Both the position numbers and the translations under genes were made by a program. Below are positions 1 through 6,198 of a stretch of DNA of 20,178 nucleotides, in pieces. The stretch is from an uncultured Erysipelotrichaceae bacterium (GTDB taxonomy: Bacteria; Bacillota_I; Bacilli_A; RF39; UBA660), in the NCBI GenBank assembly GCA_902797275.1, contig CADBSI010000035.1, forward strand, positions 1-20,178, written 5' to 3'. A model generated the notes under the pieces. The model was not told the DNA's origin. It ran no database searches and saw only the letters and a list, made by a program, of their open reading frames with translations. The stretch's first letter is position 1. The number at the start of each line of letters is the position of its first letter.

Positions 1-869
1 GGGTAGTCCAAGCCAGCTGATATGGAATAGGCATCATGGTTTAAAACATAGGTTTTCATTCCATGAAGTATTCCAATATTGTTTTCTTTAATACTACTAG
101 CATGTCTTATATTATCTCCTCCAGCTTCTATTCCGATTAATCTTACATCATCTTTTAAGAAAGCTTTAAATAAACCAAGACTATTACTTCCTCCTCCACA
201 ACAAGCAACAAGAGCGGTTGGTAGTTTTTTCTCTTTTTTAAGAATTTGCTTTCTTGCTTCAGTTCCAATTATTCCTTGAAAATAACTAACAATTTCCGGA
301 TAAGGACTAGGTCCGACCGTTGAACCAACTAAGTAATAAGTATCAGGATTTTTACTATAATAAGAAAATGCTTCATCTACAGCTTCTTTTAAAGTTCTTG
401 TTCCCTTGTTAACTGCTACTACCTTGCTACCTAACATTTTCATTTTTAAAACATTTCTTTGTTGTCTTTTAATATCAACGCTTCCCATGAAAATAGTACA
501 TTTCATTTTAAATAAAGCACAAACAGTACTAACAGCAACCCCATGACTTCCCGCCCCCGTTTCGGCTATTATATGAGTTTTTCCCATTTTTCTAGCTAAT
601 AATATTTGACCTAGAGCATTATTAATTTTATGACTACCACAAAAATTCATATCTTCTCTTTTTAAATAGATTTTAGCTCCTCCAAGAGAATTAGTTAAGT
701 TCTTAGCATAATATAAATTACTAGGTCTTCCTACATATTCTTTTAAATATGAAAGATATTCTTTTTTAAACTCTTTATCTTTCTTAACTTCTTTAAAACT
801 ATTTTCTAGTTCTTTTAATCTTTCTTTTAGCATGTCATCTACATACATGCCACCAAATTCTCCATACAT
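1..869 (-). CDS. trpB: Tryptophan synthase beta chain, N-terminal 289 codons (runs off left edge)
   Basis: TrpB is the PLP enzyme that condenses indole with L-serine to make L-tryptophan, normally as an alpha2-beta2 complex with TrpA. Translating the minus strand from the ATG at 869 gives MYGEFGGMYV at the N-terminus, then GRPSNLYYAKNL, the PLP-lysine motif CGSHKINN, ETGAGSHGVA with the catalytic Glu, the phosphate-binding GGGSN motif and YSISAGLDYP near the edge. All are TrpB signatures in the right order. The start is supported by AGGAGG at 883-878, 8 nt upstream. The 3' end lies outside the window, so the presence of trpA cannot be judged. It is the gene controlled by the leader/attenuator at 894-1044 and follows trpS and tRNA-Trp on the same strand. 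No frameshift is seen in the visible part. Confidence 0.96.
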   Translation of the reverse strand, partial: MYGEFGGMYVDDMLKERLKELENSFKEVKKDKEFKKEYLSYLKEYVGRPSNLYYAKNLTNSLGGAKIYLKREDMNFCGSHKINNALGQILLARKMGKTHIIAETGAGSHGVAVSTVCALFKMKCTIFMGSVDIKRQQRNVLKMKMLGSKVVAVNKGTRTLKEAVDEAFSYYSKNPDTYYLVGSTVGPSPYPEIVSYFQGIIGTEARKQILKKEKKLPTALVACCGGGSNSLGLFKAFLKDDVRLIGIEAGGDNIRHASSIKENNIGILHGMKTYVLNHDAYSISAGLDY

Positions 870-893
870 ATTTATTTCCTCCTTTTTAGTATG

Positions 894-929
894 AAAAAAA
901 AGTATGCATAAATTTCATACATACCTTTT
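894..929 (-). terminator. Attenuator terminator (3:4 hairpin) upstream of trpB
   Basis: On the minus strand, segment 3 (929-917) pairs with segment 4 (909-897) in a 13-bp stem with two G-U pairs and a 7-nt loop (GAAATTT). Eight T residues at 901-894 form the 3' arm and U-tract. It sits in the 5' leader of trpB, after the leader peptide and before the trpB ribosome binding site, where an attenuator terminator belongs. Confidence 0.85.
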
Positions 930-974
930 ATTTAATGTTTAATACTAATTAAATAACGACAAAGAATGTATGAA
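914..974 (-). promoter_or_regulatory. Antiterminator pairing (2:3) of the trp leader
   Basis: Segment 2 (974-966, TTCATACAT) is perfectly complementary to segment 3 (922-914, ATGTATGAA) over 9 bp. After one mismatch, four more pairs are possible (964-961 with 924-927). Forming this pairing uses up segment 3 and so excludes the 3:4 terminator. This is direct complementarity; the folding is inferred. Confidence 0.8.
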
Positions 975-989
975 CTAAATCCATACATT
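965..989 (-). promoter_or_regulatory. Protector hairpin (1:2) of the trp leader
   Basis: AATGTATG (989-982) pairs perfectly with CATACATT (972-965) around a 9-nt loop. Segment 1 overlaps the second Trp codon of the leader peptide (983-981), and the loop contains its TAG stop (977-975). The stop lies 2 nt before segment 2, so a ribosome terminating there would cover segment 2, while one stalled at a Trp codon would cover segment 1. This is the classical trp attenuator logic. Confidence 0.8.
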
Positions 990-1034
990 AAGCCATGATA
1001 AGTTGTAGTTATTTTTTTTATTTATATTAAACAT
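975..1034 (-). CDS. trpL: trp leader peptide, 19 aa with two Trp codons
   Basis: This small frame reads MFNINKKNNYNLSWLNVWI and ends in TAG. Trp is rare in these proteins, yet two TGG codons fall at positions 14 and 18, near the end of a 19-residue peptide placed just before the alternative hairpins. AAGGAG at 1044-1039 lies 4 nt before the ATG. The ribosome binding site starts 2 nt after the CCA end of tRNA-Trp, so there is no room for a promoter between them and the leader must be transcribed together with the tRNA. The expected role is sensing charged tRNA-Trp by ribosome stalling; the peptide itself probably has no function. Too short for normal gene calling. Confidence 0.85.
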   Translation of the reverse strand: MFNINKKNNYNLSWLNVWI

Positions 1035-1046
1035 ATTTCTCCTTAT

Positions 1047-1120
1047 TGGCAGGGATAGTAGGAATCGAACCAACATCTACGGTTTTGGAGACCAGTATTT
1101 TACCATTAAACTATATCCCT
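1047..1120 (-). tRNA. tRNA-Trp (CCA anticodon)
   Basis: The minus strand shows acceptor arms AGGGATA/TATCCCT with discriminator G and an encoded CCA end. The anticodon loop CTCCAAA holds the Trp anticodon CCA, and the T-arm contains GGTTCGATTCC. Length is 74 nt. The anticodon stem (CTGGT/ACCGT) has one mismatch at its base. It begins 15 nt after the trpS stop codon on the same strand and is followed at once by the trp leader peptide. Confidence 0.95.
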
Positions 1121-1124
1121 AGAA

Positions 1125-1149
1125 ATTATTTTGATTTAATCAAAATAAT
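1125..1149 (-). other. Stem-loop over the trpS stop codon, just 5' of tRNA-Trp
   Basis: A perfect 11-bp inverted repeat, ATTATTTTGAT/ATCAAAATAAT, has a 3-nt loop that is exactly the trpS TAA stop. Its base lies 4 nt from the first base of tRNA-Trp. No U-tract follows, so it does not look like an intrinsic terminator. After RNase P cleavage at the tRNA 5' end it would cap the 3' end of the trpS message. The same arrangement occurs between hisS and tRNA-His. Confidence 0.75.
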
Positions 1150-2179
1150 CTATTCTTAAAGCTTTTTTAAATTTAGCTAAATTTTCTTTAGCAACCCCTC
1201 TTGCTTCTTCTGTTCCTTTTTTTAGAATTTCCATGACATTATTCATATCTTTTTGATATTCCAATCTTCTTGCTCTAATAGGTGTTAAGAACTCATTTAA
1301 AATATTAAATAAGATTTTTTTAATGTACATATCTCCTACTCCACCTTTTTGATAAGCTTTTTTAAGTTCATCTAAGCTTTCGTAGTCATTACAATATTTT
1401 TTAAAAGATTCACTATCTGCAAAAGCATCTAAATAAGTAAATACAACATTTCCTTCTACTTTACCTGGATCTGATACTTTTATATGATCTGGATCAGTAT
1501 ACATACTTCTTACTTTTTCTCTTAATTCTTCTTCACTATCAGATAAGTAAATACAATTTCCTAAAGATTTACTCATTTTATTTTTACCATCAGTTCCTGG
1601 TAAACGAAAACATGTTTCATTATCTGGTAAAAGAGCTTTACATTCAACTAAAGTACTACCATACAAACTATTAAATTTACGTACTATTTCATTAGTTTGT
1701 TCAAGCATCGGTAATTGATCAACACCAACTGGAATATCGGTTGCTCTAAATAAAGTAATATCAGCTGCCTGACTTACTGGATAGCACAAGAACCCCATAG
1801 GAATATTATTTCGAAATTCCTTTTGTGTAAGTTCACTTTTAACAGTTGGATTTCTTTCAAGTCTTGCAAGAGATACTAAATTTAAATAATAAAATGTATA
1901 TTCAGTTAACTCAGGAATCATTGATTGAATAAAGAAAACAACTTTCTTAGGATCAACTCCACCTGCTAAATAATCAAGAATAATTTCTTTGATACTATCT
2001 CTTATTTTATCAGGATTATCAAAATTATCTGTTAGAGCTTGACTATCAGCTATCATAACATACATTTTAGAATAATCACCTAAGCTTTGCATTTCAAGTC
2101 TTTTTTTAATTGATCCAACATAATGACCTAAATGAAGTTTACCTGTTGGTCTATCACCTGTTAATATTATTTTTTCCAT
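1136..2179 (-). CDS. trpS: Tryptophanyl-tRNA synthetase
   Basis: TrpRS charges tRNA-Trp with tryptophan in the cytoplasm. The 347-residue product has the class I signatures: TGDRPTGKLHLGH at residues 7-19, with the HIGH-type motif HLGH at 16-19, and KMSKS at 201-205. The stretch YPVSQAADITLFRATDIPVGVDQ is typical of this family. Length is close to the usual 325-345. The ATG at 2179 is preceded by AAGAGGTGAG. A promoter lies immediately upstream, so this gene probably heads the transcription unit trpS, tRNA-Trp, trp leader, trpB. There is no T-box in the short upstream gap. TrpS and its tRNA lie upstream of the attenuator and would not be switched by it. Confidence 0.97.
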   Translation of the reverse strand: MEKIILTGDRPTGKLHLGHYVGSIKKRLEMQSLGDYSKMYVMIADSQALTDNFDNPDKIRDSIKEIILDYLAGGVDPKKVVFFIQSMIPELTEYTFYYLNLVSLARLERNPTVKSELTQKEFRNNIPMGFLCYPVSQAADITLFRATDIPVGVDQLPMLEQTNEIVRKFNSLYGSTLVECKALLPDNETCFRLPGTDGKNKMSKSLGNCIYLSDSEEELREKVRSMYTDPDHIKVSDPGKVEGNVVFTYLDAFADSESFKKYCNDYESLDELKKAYQKGGVGDMYIKKILFNILNEFLTPIRARRLEYQKDMNNVMEILKKGTEEARGVAKENLAKFKKALRIDYFD

Positions 2180-2207
2180 AACTCACCTCTTAATTTTTGT
2201 TAATATA

Positions 2208-2235
2208 AGTATAACATTTATCTTTATTAAATCAA
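2208..2235 (-). promoter_or_regulatory. Promoter for trpS / tRNA-Trp / trpB
   Basis: On the minus strand, -35 TTGATT (2235-2230), a 16-nt spacer and -10 TATACT (2213-2208) with an extended TG just upstream. It lies ~30 bases before the trpS start codon. It is the only good promoter candidate seen upstream of the leader-peptide/trpB region. Confidence 0.65.
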
Positions 2236-2242
2236 GTAAAAT

Positions 2243-3598
2243 TTATTCTTTTATTAATTTTTTTGCCTTTTTTAAATCATTTATTAATTCTTCCATAACT
2301 TCTTTTTGATGAAATGGAAATATTATTATATGAGCATATTCTTTATCATTTTCAGTAAAAGTTGCTAATTGATATTTTTTACATATTTCCTCACTTGGTT
2401 TTTCAACTATAAAAATATTTCCTAAGTTATTACCTTTCATATATTTAATTTCATTATTTTTTAATAAGTTAGTAAAATATATTATATTATTAATATATGC
2501 AAATTTATCACATCTATTAAACATTTCATTTACTATTTGATAAGTTGAAAAAGCTAAGAAGTCTCTTGAACCTGACAAAGTCGTATCATTTTGTCCTATA
2601 TAATCAATAAAATTATCTTTTATAGTTTCTTTTAGTAATAAAACTCCATTAGTTCTTGATACTCCTAAATACTTATGCATACTAATTGAAATAGAATCAA
2701 CATCTAAAGACTTAAAATCTAATCTTGGACTATTAACTTGATTACTTGGAATACCTCCGTATAAAGCTGCATCAACATGGATATAAAAAGGTATATTTAA
2801 AGTAGTTAAGATTTTTTTTATTAATTCTATGTTATCAATACTACCAGTTTTGGTAGTTCCATAGGTTAAAACTATAATTGCTGGAGATTTATTCTTTTTA
2901 TAATTTAAAACAATTTTTTCTAGTAAAGAATTAACATCAATTTTAGAATTAACTGTATTAATTTCTTCTTTATTTTGATAATTTGCTTTTAAAATGCTGT
3001 AATGAGCATCTTTTGAATAATAAAGAGTTCCATTCGGGTATTTTAAAAAGCCAAGATTTATTCCTTGAATATTTCCTTCGGTTCCTCCTGTTGTTATATA
3101 GCCACTATAATCAGTAAGATTTAAATTCTTCTTAAACATTTCAATAATAGCTAACTCATTTTTCTTATTATCCATTAAGTAATTACCAATTTCCTTGGGA
3201 TCACCACAATTATTCATATAATATAGTTTAGTTTCTAAATATTTTAAGTATTTAGTAAAATAACTAAAATCAACCATATTAGCAGGATAACCAAACATAT
3301 AATCATGATTTTCTTTATTATCTTTTAAAGTTTTTAAACAATTTTCTAAGTATTCATCATCACTTCTTTTAAAATTTAAAATATCACTTTCATTAAAACC
3401 TTTTTTATATAATTCATTATAATCAAGAATACTACCTAGTTTAAATACTATTTTAAAGTATACATCAATCATACTTTCTAAGTATTTAATTTTCTTTTTA
3501 ATATTTTCTAAATCTGAAATACTTAACTTATTGTTTTCTAACTTCAAAGTATACTCACTAATTAAATCATAATAATATTTAATTTCATTTATATCCAT
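2243..3598 (-). CDS. PLP-dependent group II decarboxylase (histidine/serine decarboxylase-like)
   Basis: This 451-residue protein belongs to the fold-type I, group II decarboxylases. Visible landmarks are FGYPANMVDFSYF at residues 102-114, NNCGD at 129-133, TTGGTEGN at 169-176, the ring-stacking His in DAHYS (H199), the PLP-pyridine Asp in HVDAA (D276) and the Schiff-base Lys in SMHKYLG (K309). The GYP...NNCGD...TGGTEGN pattern matches the histidine decarboxylase and plant-type serine decarboxylase branch better than glutamate or tyrosine decarboxylases. It carries roughly 95 extra N-terminal residues, apparently helical, compared with short HDCs. The substrate cannot be fixed from sequence: histidine is one option, serine or another amino acid is possible. 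GGGAG precedes the ATG. It has its own gap on both sides and no partner transporter in view. Confidence 0.8.
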   Translation of the reverse strand: MDINEIKYYYDLISEYTLKLENNKLSISDLENIKKKIKYLESMIDVYFKIVFKLGSILDYNELYKKGFNESDILNFKRSDDEYLENCLKTLKDNKENHDYMFGYPANMVDFSYFTKYLKYLETKLYYMNNCGDPKEIGNYLMDNKKNELAIIEMFKKNLNLTDYSGYITTGGTEGNIQGINLGFLKYPNGTLYYSKDAHYSILKANYQNKEEINTVNSKIDVNSLLEKIVLNYKKNKSPAIIVLTYGTTKTGSIDNIELIKKILTTLNIPFYIHVDAALYGGIPSNQVNSPRLDFKSLDVDSISISMHKYLGVSRTNGVLLLKETIKDNFIDYIGQNDTTLSGSRDFLAFSTYQIVNEMFNRCDKFAYINNIIYFTNLLKNNEIKYMKGNNLGNIFIVEKPSEEICKKYQLATFTENDKEYAHIIIFPFHQKEVMEELINDLKKAKKLIKE

Positions 3599-3682
3599 AA
3601 CTCTCCCATTTGATTATAAAAGATTTTTTCTATAACCACTTAATGTTATGAATTTAAGAAAAAAATAATTCCTATTATACTA

Positions 3683-4468
3683 TTAATCTTGTTTTTTTAA
3701 TTTTATTTTTAAAGCTAATTCAAAAGCAAATTTGGCTATTAGTGATTTAACATCTAATTTTACATTGCAATTTAAACTTCTTTCTTCCCATTTAACTGCA
3801 TCTAAATTATCACAAGCATAGAAAAAAGTAAATAAATCCATACCTCTATATTTACTAACAGCCGATGCGGCTGATGCTTCCATTTCTACACATATACAAC
3901 CCAAATCTTTAAAATGTTTTATTTTACTTCTGGTTTCTTTGTAAATAGCATCGGTTGTCCAAGTATAACCTTCTTTATAGTTAAAATTATATTCTTTTAA
4001 AATTTCTTTAAATTCTTTTTTATATTTTTTATTTAAGGTAATATACTTTGAAGACTTCATATAATGATAGCTTGTTCCTTCATCACGATAAGCTCTGGTA
4101 GGAATTAAAATTGTACAATCTTCAATAGTACTATCTAATACTCCACAACTACCAAAAATAATTATTTTTCTAACTCCATTAGCATACAATTCTTCGATAT
4201 CAGCTGCTATAACTGGAGCACCTACTCCGGCTCCAAAAAAGACAAATTCCTCACCCTCATAATTTAAAAGATAAACACTTCTATTAAAGGAAGCATTTTT
4301 TATCCAACCTATTTCTTGACAATTATATTCTTTAACAATATTATCAACTAATACTTTAGAAAATATACCAATTGCAACACAGGGAAGTTTTTTACTTCCT
4401 TTATAATTCTCTTTAAAACGTATTCCTTTTATTTCAATAAAACCTTCCTCTTCACTATACTTTATCAT
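3683..4468 (-). CDS. Nucleoside phosphorylase (PNP/UDP family)
   Basis: The 261-residue product looks like a PNP_UDP_1 family phosphorylase, which splits nucleosides with phosphate to give a base and ribose-1-phosphate. Supporting segments are IIIFGSCGVLD near residue 105, the WTTDAIYKET motif near 170 and the substrate-site VEMEASAASAV near 195, where the Glu-Met-Glu contacts ribose. The VEMEAS form and overall length resemble uridine phosphorylase-type enzymes, but purine specificity is not excluded. AGAGGTGAT lies just before the ATG. It starts 10 nt after the end of the phosphatase gene at 4479, so the two are probably co-transcribed, possibly in nucleoside salvage together with the decayed phosphodiesterase upstream. 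Confidence 0.85.
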   Translation of the reverse strand: MIKYSEEEGFIEIKGIRFKENYKGSKKLPCVAIGIFSKVLVDNIVKEYNCQEIGWIKNASFNRSVYLLNYEGEEFVFFGAGVGAPVIAADIEELYANGVRKIIIFGSCGVLDSTIEDCTILIPTRAYRDEGTSYHYMKSSKYITLNKKYKKEFKEILKEYNFNYKEGYTWTTDAIYKETRSKIKHFKDLGCICVEMEASAASAVSKYRGMDLFTFFYACDNLDAVKWEERSLNCNVKLDVKSLIAKFAFELALKIKLKKQD

Positions 4469-4478
4469 ATAATCACCT

Positions 4479-5162
4479 CTAATCTAGATATTTCTTTTGA
4501 AATTCTTCTTTAAAATTACTTGGCAGGTCTAAATAATTTAAATAATTATCAATAGTTTTATATTTATCAAAAAATAATTTTAAAGTTTTTAACATATAAC
4601 TTGGTTTAGAATCACCTATAAATTTAGGTAATTTAGGATTTAATTCATGAAATTTTTCAATATCATCATAAATATAAGAATAGCTTAAAGAATAATCAGC
4701 TATTATATCTTTTTCATAACAATTTAAAATTAACATAATTAACATAGTAATAACACCTGTTCTATCTTTACCACTGGTACAATGATATAAAACATTAGTT
4801 TTGCTATTTAAAATAAGCATCAATACTTCTTTTATTTTTTCTTTATCATCAATTATTTCTATATAACCACTTGGAATATCTTTTTCATATTTTGGACATT
4901 TATGCCCTTTTAAAGAAATATTATAATAATTAAATTTATTATTATTTAAAATACTTGGTTTACGATTTATTTCATCACTTGTTCTAAAATCAATTATAGT
5001 TTTAATATTATTAGTTAATAAATAATTAATTTCAGTTTCACTCATTTTAAATGGTAAATTACTTCTTATTAAACTCATACTTTTTATTTGTTTATTTTCT
5101 TTATTTATGTATCCATCAAGAAGACGCATATTAGATACAAATTCATTTATTATTCTTCGCAT
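4479..5162 (-). CDS. Tyrosine-phosphatase-like protein (Y_phosphatase3 type)
   Basis: The 227-residue protein carries the CX5R phosphatase signature HCTSGKDRTGV with nucleophile C128 and R134. It also has the upstream family features LIRSNLP (near residue 31) and IIDFRTSDEI (56-65), where Asp-Phe-Arg is typical. These match bacterial tyrosine/lipid phosphatases of the Y_phosphatase3 group; the physiological substrate (phosphotyrosine, phosphoinositide or another phosphomonoester) is unknown. AAAGAGG precedes the ATG. It follows the phosphodiesterase remnant, whose original stop is 2 nt before this start, so the genes once formed a tight operon, with the nucleoside phosphorylase 10 nt downstream. 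Confidence 0.88.
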   Translation of the reverse strand: MRRIINEFVSNMRLLDGYINKENKQIKSMSLIRSNLPFKMSETEINYLLTNNIKTIIDFRTSDEINRKPSILNNNKFNYYNISLKGHKCPKYEKDIPSGYIEIIDDKEKIKEVLMLILNSKTNVLYHCTSGKDRTGVITMLIMLILNCYEKDIIADYSLSYSYIYDDIEKFHELNPKLPKFIGDSKPSYMLKTLKLFFDKYKTIDNYLNYLDLPSNFKEEFQKKYLD

Positions 5163-5164
5163 AA

Positions 5165-6018
5165 TTACCTCTTTATTATTATTAATGGTATTTCCATTTA
5201 TCTATCAGTTATACCAGCATGACTACTTTTCATTACTTCATCACCTTTTTTATCTTTAATACCTTTATTAGATTTAGCAAGAAAGAAAAAATCTCCTAAG
5301 GTACTTTTTAATCTTTTATTTTCATTTTCAAGTAAATCTTGAACATCAGGATAATCTTCTAAGTAATAATATTCTATATCTGTATGACCATGATCAGATG
5401 TTATAATTACTAAACTATTTTCTAATTTTTCTATATATTCTTTTGATTTATCATTTAACATTTTAATACAATCTATTACCTCTTTGGTATTATTACCAAA
5501 CTCATGAAGTAAACAATCAGGCTCAGTATAATAAGCATAGATATATTTTTTAGTTTTATCACGTGAATATTTAATTATTTTCTTAAACATATCATCTAAA
5601 TTGGTATAATTTTTTTTCAAAATGGAAAAAGTTCTATGACTTTATATTTCCCTTTTTCATTTATTTCTTCTACTATTGTTTTATATGGCATATAGGTTTT
5701 ACCAACTGGTATATCACATAAAATATCGGTATCTTTATAAGCATTTTTATATAAAGTTACACTTCTTTTAAGTTCAGGTATATAAGTATCCCAACCAAGC
5801 CAATTATGTTCTGCTGGAAATAATCATGTTTGCATACTAGTTGTTGAAGCAGTTGTTGTCGCTGGATGAACAGATGTAATTACTTCTTTTAAATTATCTT
5901 TTAAATAATCATCTATTAATTTATTAGTTTCATGAAATGTTTCAAGTTCAAATTTTTTTCTTATCGAATTTGCTACATTTACATTACAATTATTTAAATC
6001 ACATTTTACTAGTTTCAT
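5165..6018 (-). pseudogene. Decayed type I phosphodiesterase / nucleotide pyrophosphatase
   Basis: From the ATG at 6018 (AGGAG just upstream) the minus strand reads the N-terminus of an alkaline-phosphatase-superfamily phosphodiesterase, with the catalytic-Thr region HPATTTASTTSMQT. Then an in-frame TGA replaces the Gly expected before LFPAEHNWLGWD. The frame continues to IELFPF, where a one-base shift at a T4/A8 run (about 5605-5620) moves coding to the frame beginning KKNYTNLDDMF. That frame holds the metal-site motif ITSDHGHTD and KSSHAGITDR, then a TAA where Glu is expected before MEIPLIIIKR, ending at 5165. The usual N-terminal segment with the metal-binding DGMG motif is also absent between LIDDYL and LKEVITS, suggesting an internal deletion. 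With several independent lesions, this is a pseudogene rather than a sequencing slip. Confidence 0.85.
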
Positions 6019-6036
6019 ATTGGCTCCTTTTATGAC

Positions 6037-6061
6037 TTTATTATATCTAAAATATAATAAA
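6037..6061. repeat. AT-rich perfect palindrome upstream of the phosphodiesterase remnant
   Basis: TTTATTATAT and ATATAATAAA form a 10-bp inverted repeat around a 5-nt spacer. It lies between tRNA-His and the pseudogene. On the minus strand it also contains a TATAAT that could be the -10 of a promoter, but no convincing -35 is present. Its all-AT composition in AT-rich DNA weakens any functional claim. Confidence 0.35.
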
Positions 6062-6092
6062 ATTAAAAGTAAATTTAACTTAACATTTAAAT

Positions 6093-6169
6093 TGGGGTAG
6101 TATACGGGATTCGAACCCGCCATCTCTAGAGTCACAATCTAGCATGTTAACCGCTACACTAATACTACC
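6093..6169 (-). tRNA. tRNA-His (GTG anticodon)
   Basis: Minus-strand cloverleaf with anticodon arm CTAGA-TTGTGAC-TCTAG (anticodon GTG), T-arm GCGGGTTCGAATCCCGT and an encoded CCA end. Base G at 6169 can be read as the tRNA-His-specific G-1, paired with discriminator C73. Length is 77 nt. It starts 23 nt after the hisS stop on the same strand, directly after a strong stem-loop, mirroring the trpS/tRNA-Trp layout. Confidence 0.96.
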
Positions 6170-6174
6170 ATATA

Positions 6175-6198
6175 AACTAATACTAAAAAGTATTAGTT
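6175..6198 (-). other. Stem-loop over the hisS stop codon, just 5' of tRNA-His
   Basis: AACTAATACT and AGTATTAGTT form a perfect 10-bp stem with a 4-nt loop. The hisS stop (6195-6193) lies within the stem, and the base of the hairpin is 5 nt from the tRNA 5' end. The 3' side continues into TATAT and the tRNA rather than a U-tract, so termination is unlikely. A role in maturing or protecting the hisS mRNA 3' end after tRNA processing is inferred. Confidence 0.75.

Noticed and set aside
79..279. Plus-strand open frame of 66 codons opposite trpB.
   Set aside because: It lies antisense to a strongly supported trpB frame and has no ribosome binding site or recognisable product. The plus-strand frames at 6875, 12800 and 15290 are rejected for the same reason.
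1125..1149. Stem-loop between trpS and tRNA-Trp as an intrinsic terminator.
   Set aside because: No U-tract follows on the minus strand (TTCT, then the tRNA), and termination there would silence the tRNA, which has no separate promoter. The same reasoning applies to 6175-6198.
2180..2242. T-box riboswitch upstream of trpS.
   Set aside because: The gap is only about 60 nt and is filled by a promoter and ribosome binding site; no T-box sequence or antiterminator element is present.
3599..3682. Possible promoters and a small hairpin (ATAAC/GTTAT) before the decarboxylase gene.
   Set aside because: TATAAT-like boxes occur but without acceptable -35 elements at 16-18 nt; the hairpin has a 5-bp AT stem and no U-tract. 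Nothing can be claimed in this AT-rich gap.
5165..6018. Recoded TGA (Gly as in code 25, or Trp as in code 4), because TGA sits where Gly is expected in the phosphodiesterase frame.
   Set aside because: Intact genes here end in TGA with overlapping downstream starts (9633 and 19225), Trp is encoded by TGG throughout, and the same remnant also has a TAA and a frameshift. Ordinary gene decay explains it.
5824..6135. A 103-codon frame on the minus strand starting inside tRNA-His.
   Set aside because: Its first ~39 codons overlap the tRNA and AT-rich spacer. The real start is the ATG at 6018 with AGGAG upstream, and the frame is the N-terminal piece of the pseudogene.
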